Positions 1 to 11,080 of a stretch of DNA of 64,000 nt are shown piece by piece; position 1 is the first letter of the stretch; each line of letters opens with the position of its first letter. This DNA is from Telopea speciosissima (lineage: Eukaryota > Streptophyta > Magnoliopsida > Proteales > Proteaceae), in contig NC_057925.1 in the NCBI RefSeq assembly GCF_018873765.1, positions 5,281,568 to 5,345,567 on the forward strand, in the 5' to 3' direction. Both the position numbers and the translations under genes were made by a program. The notes under the pieces are model-generated. The model saw only the letters and a list, made by a program, of their open reading frames with translations, had not been told where the DNA came from and searched no databases.

Positions 1-617
1 AGACAGCCTTGGTGAACGGGCCAAACAATCTCAGGTGCATCTATCGAGGAGGCACGAGCACATCCGGGTATCTCTCCCAAATGATTTCTATGGATTTTCT
101 GTTTTTGTTAAGCAATTTCCTTTTTATTTCCCCGCTCTGCTTTCGGAGCAATGCATTGTAAGACATTCTCCATCAAAAGTACAGTTTTACCCCTCAACCA
201 TCTGAAGACGTCATCAAGCCACGGACGGCAGTCAAGGAAATTGGATTTTAAACGGTATTTTAAAATAGGAAAAAAATCTCTACTTGATGGTGAAATTATG
301 AACCCAAAAGAAAAAAGGAAAGTGAATTATTCTATTTTCTTCGCTACTCGCCTTGTTGCAGTAAAATTTCCCACCTCCATGGCTCCACGACCATTTGGAT
401 TGAGTACATACAAAAATTCCTTTCACTTACTAGGGAGAGGGTTGGTTCGGGTTGGATAGTTTTACCTCTGATTTGTAATAAAATTCAGTTTTTAATTACC
501 TTTATGCCCTTGGTTGAGACCTATCTCATGAGTACTATAAAGATTCCATCATGCATGCACTAGGAATTTTTCTTATTGTTGTCGTGTTACGTGCTTATTA
601 ATGGGAGAATGGACTAT
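1..617. other. Intergenic, no gene recognised
   Basis: AT-rich sequence with short open frames only (the longest is about 100 codons at 151-459). It shows no domain, codon pattern or splice signals that I recognise. I see no clear repeat structure here. Confidence 0.5.
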
Positions 618-761
618 CTGTATGTACCAACAGGTGAACGTACATGTGAGAACCAACCACCTGTCCTATTTTTATCATTTACAAGGGGAGGAGGGGTTTA
701 CGGAAACAAAATTAAAATGTGATTGACTCTCACATCTACGTTCACCTGTTGGTACGTGCAG
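618..761. repeat. Foldback MITE with about 30-bp inverted ends
   Basis: The left arm (about 618-650) and the right arm (about 730-761) are near-perfect reverse complements containing GTACCAACAGGTGAACGTA. The arms enclose about 80 bp of AT-rich spacer. The structure is a non-autonomous DNA transposon. No target duplication was established, so the superfamily is left open. Confidence 0.7.
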
Positions 762-1272
762 AGAAACTGAACTCATCAGTGGAGCCTAAGCTGCGGTATA
801 AGCGCTAAATTGGACAACAATATGCAGGATGTGAAATGATATTTTAAATTTAAAAAATTACCAAAATACCATTTGAAAAGTAAACAAATGGTATTTGGTA
901 TCGGATCGGATATCGGTCACCTTCAGCCTATGTAATATCGACCGTATCAATAGCTCAAATCATGTTATTGATTCTTCCGATGTGAAAAATCTCAAAAAGA
1001 TTTTTGTTTTTTTGGTAAAAATCGCAAAAAGATTTATGATCCTAATAAGCTAGGTCTGAGACATGATACGGATTTGAGGTATAATTATCAAAAATACCAT
1101 TTGGATCGATATCTTTGAGGGTAAAACTGTCCACTACGTCTGAATGTCTGATACAATCTCCATAGCAACAATCAGGTGATGAACAAGATAGACTGTACAT
1201 TTATTACAGAAAGATTATATACACTAATTATTAATTTAGGAAACAATCCTTACAACCATCGTGGCTCTCTTT

Positions 1273-1453
1273 CCAATTTGAATCCTCTACTGCTGACTGC
1301 CTGTCTGCATCATGCTGCGCGGACACAGCAAGGCCTGCAAAATCACTTTATCTCTGTTGAGCGCCTTGCCCAAATAGGGATAAAACAATAATTGCACGTC
1401 CTACTGTGTCTACGCAGCACGGGGCAGGATGGGCAGGTGGCAGTAGAGGATCT
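1273..1453. repeat. GATCCTCTACTG hairpin MITE, copy i
   Basis: The left end (AATCCTCTACTG) and right end (CAGTAGAGGATC) are inverted repeats, with further inverted GC-rich blocks inside (tgctgcgcggacacagcaagg against the right-hand tgtgtctacgcagcac). This is one of five family members in the window (also 7224, 7637, 29409 and 32121). The matching position of the duplicated flank (about 14570) lacks it. Confidence 0.75.
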
Positions 1454-1824
1454 TTCTCTCTCTATATCTACGGTGCATCAAATCCAAGACGAGACTCTAT
1501 ATCAGAGGTTGCAGAAGACCAATCCCAAGCACACTGCCCACACCTCTCTCTCTCTCTCTCTCATTTTCTATTTTTTCTTTGATGGCGTCTTACGTTTGAA
1601 CCACCACTTACTACTAGATTGATTCTTCTTTGCTGCTGGTTACTTCGGACAAAACAGGATTTTCTTAGAAATTAGGGTTTTAGAGATTCGAAGGGAAGGG
1701 CTTGTGCCTTGTGGCCTTTGAGAGGTTGAAAGCGAGAGACGTGGACCCTGGCTCCTTTTTGAGAAGCACTTCCGTCAACCCGGGACCTTATCTGCTAGCC
1801 AACAACATCTTAATCTCTTCTGTA

Positions 1825-1860
1825 CGTGTTTCTTCTTCTTCTTCTTCTTCTTCTCTCTCT

Positions 1861-1913
<53 letters not shown>
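1825..1913. repeat. (CTT)n/(CT)n microsatellite
   Basis: A run of CTT triplets is followed by a long CT dinucleotide tract within the duplicated 5' flank. Similar CT tracts occur at about 1538-1562, 7598-7627, 7817-7841, 14654-14692, 19508-19543 and 25345-25367, and a GA tract at 50880-50909. Confidence 0.9.
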
Positions 1914-1915
<2 letters not shown>

Positions 1916-2438
1916 TTTGAAATCCAGATTTACAGATGCTGCTTTAACGTGGGTTTTCAGGGTAACAACTCAGTTGGATAAGAGACCCAGATAATCGATA
2001 AGTATTGCTTCAACTCAGTTGACTTCACTTTCACTTTTAGATCGGTAAGCTTCTTTCTGCATTGTTTTAATTTCATAACAAAGCTTTACATGAAGTTGTT
2101 GCTTATTCTTCCATTTCTTTCTTTAAAGAAGAATATGAATGAAGCTGAAGTGATAAATATAAAGAAAGGGACTTTGACAAGTAAGGATTCCAATTAAGTG
2201 GTCAACACCTTTCTAGTTGCTGTACCAAATGAAACCCACTTATATAATTCCTCAAAGTAGATATTCTGGGGACCCCTTAATTGAAAAATTCTTGATATTG
2301 GATACCCACTTGGATTTTGTTTTTTTGTTTTTGTTTTCAGTAGTTGTTGTGAACTTGTAGAGGTGTTCCTGATCTTTTTCATCATCTCCCTAAGAAACAC
2401 CCTCAAATGGGATGCATGTGTTCCATGAGGGGGGAAGT

Positions 2439-4482
2439 CTTTTTGCTAAAGATCAGCAAGGAATTTATTAGAAAAGAAAAGAAAAAATACAGTATTTAAC
2501 ATCTCGGCATACCTGGATGGAGACAAGAACAAAGGGGAGGAGAGCACCCCACCTTACTCAAATCTATATCTAGGCCTCCCTAGAGCATCTTCAAGCAAGA
2601 GATTATTAACCACCCAAGGGAAAACTGACAAAATAGGGGAAGAAGAACCACTCTTGGCAGCACACTTTGCAAGGTAGTCAGCCACCGGGTTGGCTTCCAG
2701 TAACAATGCGAAATTTTCCAATTAATATCTTGCAAGAAAGGTTGCAAGCCAATCCACTGTTGCTTCACAAACCAAGGAAAATACCTTAGCTGGACCGCCT
2801 GAACCATTGAGACAAAGTCGCATTCTATCCAAAGACGAGTGATCCCCAACTCTTTCGCCCTCAAAAGACCCTAGAAGATCACCTAAAATTCCGCCACATA
2901 ATTAGTGGCCGTTCCAATGATAATACTAAACGCTGCAAAGGGAGTAGCTTGGTCATTTCGAAGAACCCCACCCACTCCTACTCTACCCGGATTACATAAA
3001 GAGCACCCGTCCACATTAAATTTCACCCAACCTGAGAAAAGGCGGCTCCAGTGAACCTCTCTGATAATCTGGGGAGGATTAGGAAGCAAAGAGATAACCA
3101 ACCTTCTGGCACACACCAAATCAGAAACTGAAGAGATCGGGTATTTAAATGAGCCCGAAATCTCCTTGAGAGAACCCAAGATCAAATGAGAACAAACAAG
3201 CACCAACCTTGACTTGTTATCAAATTTCCTACGATTTCGTTCCTCCCATAAGACAAATGGCAACAACACCAACCGAGCCATCCACGCATCCTTCATAGGC
3301 ACTTGTCTACTCTTCCTTTTCCACCATAACACCAGTTCAGCAAAACACCCTGGATCAGGCTACAATTCCCCAAAGAATGAAAGAAATCCATTCCATACTT
3401 GGTGAAAGAAAGCACAATCCAGGAAAAGGTGAGAAGCTGATTCAAGGGTTGTAGCACACAGTTCACACCGGGACACCACATGGATACCCTTCGATCTCAA
3501 CACATTATCTATAGGGATCTTCTCCAAAATTAAATGTCAAGCATAGAGAGAATGTCTTGGAAGCAAAGCCTTATTCCAAACCACCTCGAACCAAGGGACC
3601 TTAGGATTCTTACTCCTAATGATGTCCCAAGCAAAACAAACATCAAAGATACCAGAGGTCGACAAACCCCAGCAGCATAAATCCTTACCAGGTGAAGGAG
3701 CCAAGGGGATGTTCCTGATAGCCGAGAAAATTCTTTCAAGACATTTAGAATGAACCTGAGGGAGTGACCACTTCGAATTAGAGATAAGTCAGCAACCTTA
3801 GCAGATTTACCGACAAAGAAATCCAGCCCCAACCGAGACACAGAGGCGAGTGATTCGCTCCCCAACCAGCAGTCTGTCCAAAATTTAATCAAGGAACCAT
3901 CTCTCACAACCCATCTTTCCTGCTGATCAATAACCTGCCAAACTTTTTTAAGGCCCAGCCAAATGGAAGAAGAAATTGATTGGCGTCTCGGCAACCCATC
4001 ACCCCCAAGGAATCTGGCTCTTAAGAATATACTAACCATCGACTCCTCATGTTTAATAGCCCAAGCCAATTTGCATAACAATGCCTTATTCACATCTCTC
4101 AATCTACGAACACCTAGGCCCCCTTTTGATCTTGGCTTGCACACCAAGTCCCACTTCACAGTGATTGCTTTCCTTGTTTCAATAACACCAGACCATATAA
4201 AGTTTTGATCCATTTCTCCATCAGAGACACACAAGAATCTGGCCACCAATAAATGAAAAAAATTATGCATAAGAATGCTTAACATAACTGAGCGCACCAA
4301 TTCCACCCTGCCTGCCATGGAAAGGAGCTTACCTTTCCATCCAGATAACCTCCTTTTAAACTTGTCAACCAAAGGCAACACTTTTTCGTTAGTCGCTCTT
4401 CCTTTGAAAATTTCCACACCCAGATAAGATATAGGAAGGCTGCATAGGGGAACTTTAAGAAGATTAGAGATTCGCCATCTTC
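2439..4482 (-). mobile_element. 5'-truncated L1-type LINE with RNase H, degraded
   Basis: Minus-strand frames encode the distal part of a plant LINE polyprotein. At 4417-3530 lies the post-RT region (LSGWKGKLLSMAGRVELV, KGGLGVRRLRDVNKALL). At 3332-2883 lies the start of an RNase H domain (WVKFNVDGCSLCNPGRVGVGG, ending in AEF), and at 2864-2580 its C-terminal part. Frameshifts separate these pieces, so it is a pseudogene. A 12-bp direct repeat GAGGGGGGAAGT flanks it (2427-2438 and 4483-4494), a target duplication typical of target-primed insertion. It separates the duplicated 5' flank from the BBM-like copy 1 coding region and lies antisense to that gene. Confidence 0.85.
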
Positions 4483-4540
4483 GAGGGGGGAAGTGTTAAG
4501 ACTATTTAACTATCATTTGTCAATTATTATAATCTACTCA

Positions 4541-4705
4541 GACTGTGTTTGGTATGCATTCTAGGAATTCTTAGATGATAAAAACAACTATTTTTATCAT
4601 TTCAAGACTATGTTTGGTATGCATTCTGGGTAGATTTCGCATTCTCGAACGATAAAAACTTCCGAGAATGCGAAATCAACCAAGAATGCATACCAAACAC
4701 AGCCT
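4541..4705. repeat. Tourist/Harbinger-like MITE before the BBM-like start
   Basis: The ends are GACTGTGTTTGGTATGCATTCT and AGAATGCATACCAAACACAGCC, nearly perfect inverted repeats. The interior contains a second copy of the left end near 4608, so the element is slightly rearranged. It belongs to the same family as the intronic MITE at 5565-5720 and lies about 50 bp upstream of a TATA-like sequence. Confidence 0.75.
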
Positions 4706-4754
4706 AAGCAAGACAAGTGAAGGAGGTTTAGTAAACTTTACGTAGAGATTGGAT

Positions 4755-4764
4755 TATAAAAATA
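4755..4764 (+). promoter_or_regulatory. Possible TATA box of BBM-like copy 1
   Basis: TATAAAAATA lies about 155 bp upstream of the proposed ATG at 4917. It is followed by a GA-rich stretch (about 4793-4807) of the kind found in plant 5' UTRs and bound by GAGA-type BPC factors. The alternative is that transcription starts in the duplicated flank (about 1.6-2.0 kb) and splices to CACAG just before 4917. The sequence does not decide between these. Confidence 0.35.
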
Positions 4765-4916
4765 AAATAAAAACACAAAAACGTTATGGGGAGGGAGAGA
4801 GAGAGATACAAGTCCTTCACAATTTCTACTAAATCTCTCTCTCATTTTAAATTTTCCCATTAATTTCTAGTCTTTTTTTGCATATTATCTTGACATAATA
4901 CTAGTGCCTGTCACAG

Positions 4917-7600
4917 ATGAGCTCAATGAACTCAAACAACTGGATGTCCTTCCCTCTTTTTTCTCCTCCTCAATCCACCTTAGATAACCATCTACATACA
5001 CTTCAGTCTCATCAGTTCTCTCCAGAGTTAATGAATGATATTGTTGATCCCTCATTCCAAATCCAAGGTGAATATAATCTCCCTTCTTTATCCTAATTTT
5101 TTCTTCTATATCTTTGCCATTCATGACTACTAATTATTTTGCAGATTGGAACTTGATCAATTATTCTGTTGATGGCCCTGAAGCTCCAATGGTGGCAGAC
5201 ATTCTTGGTGTCATTGAAACTGAATTCCCACAAGATCATACAACTTTTAATCAAATTGAAGCAAATGATCAAAATGACTACAATATCTTCTCTACTGCTA
5301 ATCAACAGGAAACACAGAACTTGGTGGCTACCACTAGTAATGAGTCTGATTCTTCAATTAGTGTTAACAATTTACAGTCACAGACACTTCCCATGGGTAG
5401 CATTGAGGGCTTGAATGGTGTGATCAGAAGTAGTATTAATGATGTTCATGACCCAGCCCCAACAAGGACTATAGATACATTCAAGCCAAAAAAATCGATT
5501 TATCGCGGTGTAACAAGGTGGATATCTTCTTTTCCCTCATGGCAATAGATTTCTCTTTAATTAAGGTTGTGTTTGGTATGTATTCTAGGTTGATTTCGCA
5601 TTTTTGGAATGCATTCTATGTTGATTTCACATTCTCGGATGATAAAACTAATTGTTTTTAGGGCTTATTTTTATTGTTCGAGAATGCAAAATCAACCTAG
5701 AATGCATACCAAACACAGCCTAAGCTTATGTGACTTCTATGTTATTTCCCTTTCCTTTCATAAGGGTGAAATAAGTTATATACTGTTGGTTTTCGTGTAA
5801 TTGTAGGCACAAAGTGACAAGAAGGTATGATGTCCATCTTTGGGATAACACTAGTAGAACCCAAGGAAAATCAAGGAAAGGTCGCCTAGGTATAGAGTTT
5901 GTTTTAAGTTGAGTTATCTTCCATTACCTACATAATCTTCTGAATGTGTCACTAATTTTTTCCATTACCATGACACTGGCTGTGGTTACTTCCATCACCT
6001 CTTGCAGTCTATTTAGGTGAGTAAAACTAGCTAAATCTTTGCAACAAGTACTATTTAACTTTAACAAAGCATAATTAATTATTTTTTGTTTTTTTTTTCT
6101 GATAATAATTTGTTTGAGTAGGAGGATACGACGATGAAGATGACGCGGCTAGAGCATATGATTTAGGTGCTCTTAAGTATTGGGGAACATCTACACCAAT
6201 AAATTTTCCTGTATGTTATCTTTGCTTAATTAGCTTTGATATCATGAAAAATCTGTGTTAGTTTTGGAATAGAATGTTCTAATTAACTTTATTAGGGTTT
6301 TTCTATCAGTCTATATATAGAGTAAAGGACCAAGTTTTCCTACAGCCAGAGTGAATGGATCCCCATTTTCATGCACCGAAGGTCTTCAAATGCGCACATG
6401 AGGGTATTCTGGGGAACATAATAAACCCTGTAAACCATAGGATGGTGTGGTGAATCTTCACTGCGTGGTGAAAGAAAACTTTCTCCTAGAGTAAATATAG
6501 CAAGAATTGTGGTGTTATTAAAGTAATGCCCATGTCAAGTGACAATTAAGATGGAAGTTAACCCAATATTCTTATTATAAATGCACGAAAATTATAATTA
6601 TCTCTCTTCATCTATAATGCTGGGTATTGATTATGATTTAACTGTTCTTGGTGGTTGATGGCTGTTTGTTCATATGTTGTTGCAGTTGAGTAATTATGAG
6701 ATGGAACTAGAGGAGATGGAGCAAATGTCAAGACAAGAATTTGTTGCATCTCTTAGAAGGTATAATAATCACAAACTGATTGTTTTGATGTAATTGTTGG
6801 CATCCAATTAATCATAGTTGTTGTGGACAAATGCGTAATCGCAAGGAAGAAACCAAGTAAACAATTACACATAATACGAGCAATTTAATGTGATTCGACA
6901 CAAATGTCTACGTCCACCCTCGAGAATCAAAGATTTTTAGTATTCAAAGAAAACAAAAAGATAAGACTCTTTTCACCACTCTCCACTTCACAATATGTTA
7001 TTTCTTTATTTGTGTTTTAATTTTTCTCATAAAGAATATATACGGAATCTAAAAAACCTAATCCTCATACAAATGCAATTTTACCTTATACATATAATAA
7101 ACCCAAAATCCGACGCAATTAAAAATTCAAGCCGAATAATAATTATGTGGACCCACACAATATAGTACACATCCAACTCCAACAATAATAAACCATTCTT
7201 TCAATTTCAGAATTCCTAAACAAACCAGATCCTCTACTGTCAAGCTGCCCGTCCTGCCATGCTGCACAGACATAGCAAGGCATACAATGACTGCATGGGG
7301 GTAAGGCGATCATTCCGCGCCTTGCTGTGTCTGCGCAGCACGGCGCAGGACGGGCAGTAGAGGATCCAATTTGCACCAGATGTTATACACAAACTGTTGC
7401 AAAATGCCCAACAAACCACAACTTAAATACATTCGATCTCAAAATTTTGTTTTTTATCCTTTTGCTTCATAATTTACAGTTCATCGATATAATCTTCACT
7501 ACATCATCTTAGATTTCTGTTACTCATGTATTTTCAGGAAGAGCAGCGCCTTTTCGAGGGGTCGATCTATTTATCGTGGGGTTACTAAGTATTTTATATC

Positions 7601-7631
<31 letters not shown>

Positions 7632-9246
7632 ATAGATCTTCTACGGCGCGCTGCCCTGTCCTGCCTGTGCTGCGTAGACACAGGGCCGCGCACAATGATA
7701 GCCTTATCCCCGCTCAGGCAAGGCGCTCGGGCAGGGTTAAGGCGGTCAATGCACGCCCCTTGTGTCTGCGCAGCACGGCAGGACGGGCTGCCCGCGCCGT
7801 AGACGATCTGGATCCCTCTCTCTCTCTCTCTCTCTCTCTCTCATGCAAACCCTTTGAACAGGCATCATCAACCAGGAAAATGGGCAGCCAAGCTTGGAAG
7901 GGGGATAGCAGGAGACAAGGAACTCTTCTTGGGCACTTACAGTGAGTTCCAGACATTGTCAGAATAAAAAGTGTTTAAAAGAAAAAAATGAGAAGAAGCA
8001 CAACAGACAGGGTGACATGGTTTATTAATAATCTTGAGTATATATATACACAGGTACAGAAGAAGAAGCAGCAAAGGCGTATGATATTGCTACCATAAAG
8101 TTCAGAGGATTGAATGCAGTGACGAACTTCAACATAAATCAATACGATATTCCATGCATTCTCAGAAACGAAAAACTACCCATTAGAGGAAGAGCAGCCA
8201 AGCGCGTGCTTAAGGCAACTAAAATTAGAGATGGAACCAATGACAGAAGCTCCATTTTCTACACTAGTGGAAGCACAAGTAATTTGCAGGGCTCTTTAAT
8301 GCCAACATTTGAGCAACCTCAGCCCTTACTAGCCCTACAAACACAAGAGAATTCTCAGTACACTGAGGGCACCAAATTTCATCAAAATTTCATTGATGAT
8401 CAAAACCAGTTGCCTGATCCTACCCCATTCCTACTTAATTCTAACCAGGAATCTCAGTTCAATCAAAATCCCATTGATGCCCTAAACCAGTTGTCTGATC
8501 CTACCCCCTTGCTACTTAATCCTAGCCAGGAATCTCACTTCAATCAAAACCTAATTGATGATCAAAACCAGTTGCCTGATCCTACCCCCTTTCTACTTAA
8601 TTCTATCCAGGAATCTCAGTTTAATCAAAACTTCATTGATTCCCAGAACCAGTTGCCTGATCCTACCCCATTGCTACATAATTCTAGCCAGGAATCTCAG
8701 TTCAATCAAAATTTTATTGATGCCCTAAATCAGTTGGCTGATCCTAACCCCTTTTTACTTAATTCTATCCAGGAATCTGAGTTCAATCAAAACTTCATTG
8801 ATGCCCAAAACCAGTTGGCTGATCCTACCCACTTGATACTTAATTCTTGCCAGGAATCTCAGTTCAATCAAAACTTCAATGATGCCCAGAACCAGTTTCC
8901 TAATCCTACCCCATTGTTACTTAATTCTAGCCAGGAATATCAGTTCAATGAAAATTGCTTTCTCAATGATATGATGAACATGGGACAATCATCTCTATCT
9001 ATTATGGAGAACAATGGGAGCTCTAATACTAACTACAATGGAGGTTACCTTGTTAATGAGCTTACGTTGGCTGCAAACTCAAACTCGGCGAATTCAACAG
9101 GCATGGGTTCCCTATCTGATCTTGGGCTTGTTACAAGTGATTATAACATAAACACTGGGGGATATAATGACTGGTCATTTGAAGCCATTGATCAAGAATC
9201 AAGCATTCCTCTTTCCCCTTTGTGGAATGATATTGACAGACTATAG
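4917..9246 (+). CDS. BABY BOOM/AINTEGUMENTA-like AP2 transcription factor, copy 1
   Basis: Nuclear AP2-type DNA-binding regulator of the ANT/PLETHORA/BBM clade (embryo and meristem identity). Exon model: 4917-5067, 5145-5517, 5807-5889, 6008-6016, 6122-6210, 6686-6759, 7538-7588, 7862-7941, 8054-9246. All introns are GT..AG, phases agree, and the product is 700 aa. The N-terminus has [11 protein letters not shown], a WNLIN block and VADILGV as in BBM proteins. AP2 repeat 1 runs from SIYRGVTR to NFP, the linker is [14 protein letters not shown], and repeat 2 runs from SIYRGVTK to NAVTNF. The C-terminus is Gln/Asn-rich, has seven 27-aa repeats and ends near PLSPLWND. Oddities: repeat 1 reads [13 protein letters not shown] where the family has HRWTGRYEAHLWD, GRL replaces GRQ before VYL, and repeat 2 has [19 protein letters not shown], one residue longer than copy 2. 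The start is the first ATG of the exon, at a CACAG acceptor-like site. Family membership is confident; DNA-binding competence is not. Confidence 0.85.
5565..5720. repeat. Tourist/Harbinger-like MITE in intron 2 of copy 1
   Basis: The terminal inverted repeats are GGTTGTGTTTGGTATG and CATACCAAACACAGCC, flanked by TAA on both sides (5562-5564 and 5721-5723). The paralogous intron in copy 2 reads AATTAAGCTTA near 16292 with no element, which is a clean empty site. A 3-bp TAA duplication with this TIR is characteristic of PIF/Harbinger MITEs. Degraded relatives lie at about 28440-28525 and 36225-36318. Confidence 0.85.
6008..6016 (+). CDS. 9-nt micro-exon (VYL) of BBM-like copy 1
   Basis: TCTATTTAG lies between a TTGCAG acceptor and a GTGAGT donor. 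With one base from each neighbouring exon it encodes V-Y-L in the first AP2 repeat. This mini-exon is a known feature of ANT/WRI-type AP2 genes. It is identical in copy 2 (16745-16753). Confidence 0.85.
   Translation, partial: SI
7224..7372. repeat. GATCCTCTACTG hairpin MITE, copy ii
   Basis: Inverted ends (AGATCCTCTACTG and CAGTAGAGGATCC) and inverted inner blocks (tgctgcacagacatagcaagg against the right-hand ccttgctgtgtctgcgcagca). It sits in intron 6 of BBM-like copy 1. The flanks CAGAT (left) and ACCAGATG (right) resemble an 8-9 bp target duplication. Copy 2 intron at about 17935 is unoccupied. Confidence 0.8.
7637..7812. repeat. GATCCTCTACTG hairpin MITE, copy iii
   Basis: Divergent family member in intron 7 of BBM-like copy 1. 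The arms are AGATCTTCTACGGCGCG and CGCCGTAGACGATCT, with inner inverted blocks around the gtagacacaggg and tgtgtctgcgcagca motifs. It lies between two CT tracts. Copy 2 has a single uninterrupted CT tract at the equivalent place (19508-19543). Confidence 0.75.
8375..8941 (+). repeat. Coding minisatellite, seven 81-bp units
   Basis: Seven tandem units of exactly 81 bp (ATCAAAA starts at 8381, 8462 and 8543, and so on). Each encodes a 27-aa unit of the form [19 protein letters not shown] followed by NSxQESQF. Units differ at a few residues (P/L/F, S/P, N/I/S/C), so they are not freshly made. The array lies in the last exon of copy 1, C-terminal to AP2 repeat 2. Copy 2 has only one related stretch ([16 protein letters not shown]). 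Confidence 0.95.
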
Positions 9247-9908
9247 GAATCCCAGTCCACTAAGGACTTCTTCTGTGGCTTACTCCAACTCTAATTCTTG
9301 TCTTGTATATTGTAGAACAATCAATGCAATTGAATTCAGTTTTTCATAAGTTAATATGGTATCACGAGCTTGAGGTTTCTTCCTCTTCTTCTTTCTTTTA
9401 TTCCATCTCCATCTCTCCATGGAACCCATCACTATCTCTCCATAAAGCTTACCCCGAAGAATTTTTTTTAATTTGGCGCACTCAACTTTAGCCGTTTCTT
9501 GACGGTCAGAATCTCTTTGGCCATCTTGATGGCACCACACCTAGTTCCTTAAGAATTTCTAACTGTTACTAGATTGGGGTCAGGGGCATTTTAATGCTCG
9601 TGTCATTAGTTGTAAAAATGCAGGGCAAAGAGACTATCCAAATTCGTGTTTGAATAAGAACTGTTCAAATAGTTAGATAGCCATAAAAATGAGGAGATTT
9701 AGATAAAAACTACAGCAGAATAGAGAGGTTGATGCTGGAAAGACAGCTTATGATTGAACTGAAAGGCAGAGGTGGTGATGCAGTATTTGGGAACTAGCAG
9801 CAGTGCCAAGAGGAGAAGAAGAAGAACGTATGGTTTTAGGAATTTCAGTCTACTATGGAGTTCTATTTAAGTAAAGTTCCATTTTCAGTTTCTTTTCCTA
9901 TTTTGATT
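9247..9908. other. 3' flank of BBM-like copy 1
   Basis: Presumed 3' UTR and downstream sequence. I see no further coding exon and no gene. Short open frames at 9280-9540 (minus) and 9303-9491 have no recognisable content. Confidence 0.4.
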
Positions 9909-11009
9909 ATGCGGACATAGCTAAAGATATGTATGACGGCGTGGTGAATAGTGTGAGAACCGTGGGAGGTCAAAATAGTGAATTCCTAATCACAATTGGA
10001 TTACAGCAAAGATCAACTTTGACCTTTATTTGTTTCCACTTAATCATGGATGATTTTACCAAAAACATTCAAGATCGATGAGGTTCCTTGGAGTATGTTT
10101 GTTGATGATTTGGTGGATGAGACAAAAGCAAGGATTAACGTTAAATTGGAGTTATGAAGATCGACCTTGGAATCAAGAGGTTTTAAGATAAGCAGAACAA
10201 AGACGGAGTATATGCATGGTGTGTAACTTTAGTTATACTAAGAAGATAACAAAATGATGAAAAATTTGATGAGAAAGAGATACCGCAAAGTGATGTGTTC
10301 ACTTGTTGAACGCTTGGTCAAGGGGTTCAAGTCCTGGAAACAGCCTCTTTGGAAAAAAGGTAAGGTTGCGTACATTTTACCCTCCCCAGACCCTGTTAAA
10401 CGTGGGAGCCTTATGCACTGGATACGACCTTTTTTTCTTTATATAGAAGATGATGTTTCAAAAAGAATTAAAGTAGGATGGATGAAGTGGAGAAGTGCGT
10501 TCGGAGTGTTGTGTGATCAACACATTCCTTTAAAGTTTAAAAAAAAATTCTACAGGACAGTTGTACAACCGGTTATGATGTATGGGGTTGAATGTTAGGC
10601 AGTTAAGAAGCGTCACATAGATAAACTAAGTGTAGCAGAAATGAGGATATTGAGATGGATGTGTGACAAAACTAGGAAGAATAAAATATGGGATAACCAT
10701 ATTAGTCCTAATTTAGCAGTTGCTCTAGTACATGATAAGCTCTTAAAAAATCGTTTGAGGTGGCACGGCCATGTTCAATGGAGACCTTGGGATGCAATAG
10801 TACGGATGAGTGATTTGATTCTGATTAAAGGATCTAAAAGAACTAGGGGCAGACCTAAAATGAACCTAGGAGAAGTAGTGAGGAAAGACATGCATAGTAT
10901 TAGGTCTTGTTTCAAGTATGACCTCGAATAGAGTTGATTGGAGGGTAAGGATACATGTAGCCGACCCCATTTAGTTGGGATATGCGATAATGCTGAATTG
11001 TTGTTGTTA
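9909..11009 (+). mobile_element. RTE-type LINE remnant (reverse transcriptase 3' part)
   Basis: Frames encode plant RTE-clade RT sequence: KDMYDGVVNSVRTVGG and IGLQQRSTLTF, then FVDDLVDE (a degenerate version of the F-A-D-D catalytic box), then KVGWMKWRSAFGVLCDQHIPLK and MRILRWMCDKTRKNK, then RLRWHGHVQWRPWDA and RGRPKMN. The 3' end shows GACCCCATTTAGTTGGGATA followed by a TTG run, as in RTE elements. Stops (TGA near 10080, TAG at the GVEC-stop-AVKK junction) and an inserted SINE make it dead. Confidence 0.85.
10290..10440 (+). mobile_element. Au-type SINE inside the RTE remnant
   Basis: Resembles plant Au SINEs. It has a B-box-like 'ggttcaagtcctggaaac' and 'agcctctttgg', then 'ggtaaggttgcgtac', 'ccctccccagaccct', 'gggagcc' and 'tgcactggatacgacc', ending in a T-run. 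It interrupts the RT frame between the KNLMRKRY and EDDVSKRIK segments. The left boundary is approximate. Confidence 0.75.
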
Positions 11010-11044
11010 TGATCTTTTTCTGTATGTCAAGTCTTTTTTTTTTC

Positions 11045-11080
<36 letters not shown>

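Larger units (their letters stand above)
960..2410 (+). other. Duplicated 5' flank of BBM-like copy 1
   Basis: Blocks of this stretch recur in order at about 13640-16090, upstream of copy 2. They include the 'aagatttatgatcctaataa' block, the GGAAACAATCCTTA block, CT-rich runs, a block around 1680-1800 (gattcgaagggaag), and 'gatgctgctttaacgtgggt'. The flank ends in a consensus donor, ATCG|GTAAGC (GT at 2045-2046; paralogous donor at 15082-15083). CT-rich sequence before a good donor suggests a 5' UTR exon. In copy 1 it could splice to the CACAG acceptor directly before the ATG at 4917. The duplication is seen in the sequence; the UTR-exon role is inference. Confidence 0.6.

Noticed and set aside
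4885..5305. Minus-strand open frames over exons 1 and 2 of BBM-like copy 1
   Set aside because: They are antisense shadows of exons that show BBM motifs on the plus strand.
8375..8941. CRISPR-like array
   Set aside because: The 81-bp units are contiguous, in frame and coding. There are no spacers, and the genome is a plant nuclear genome.
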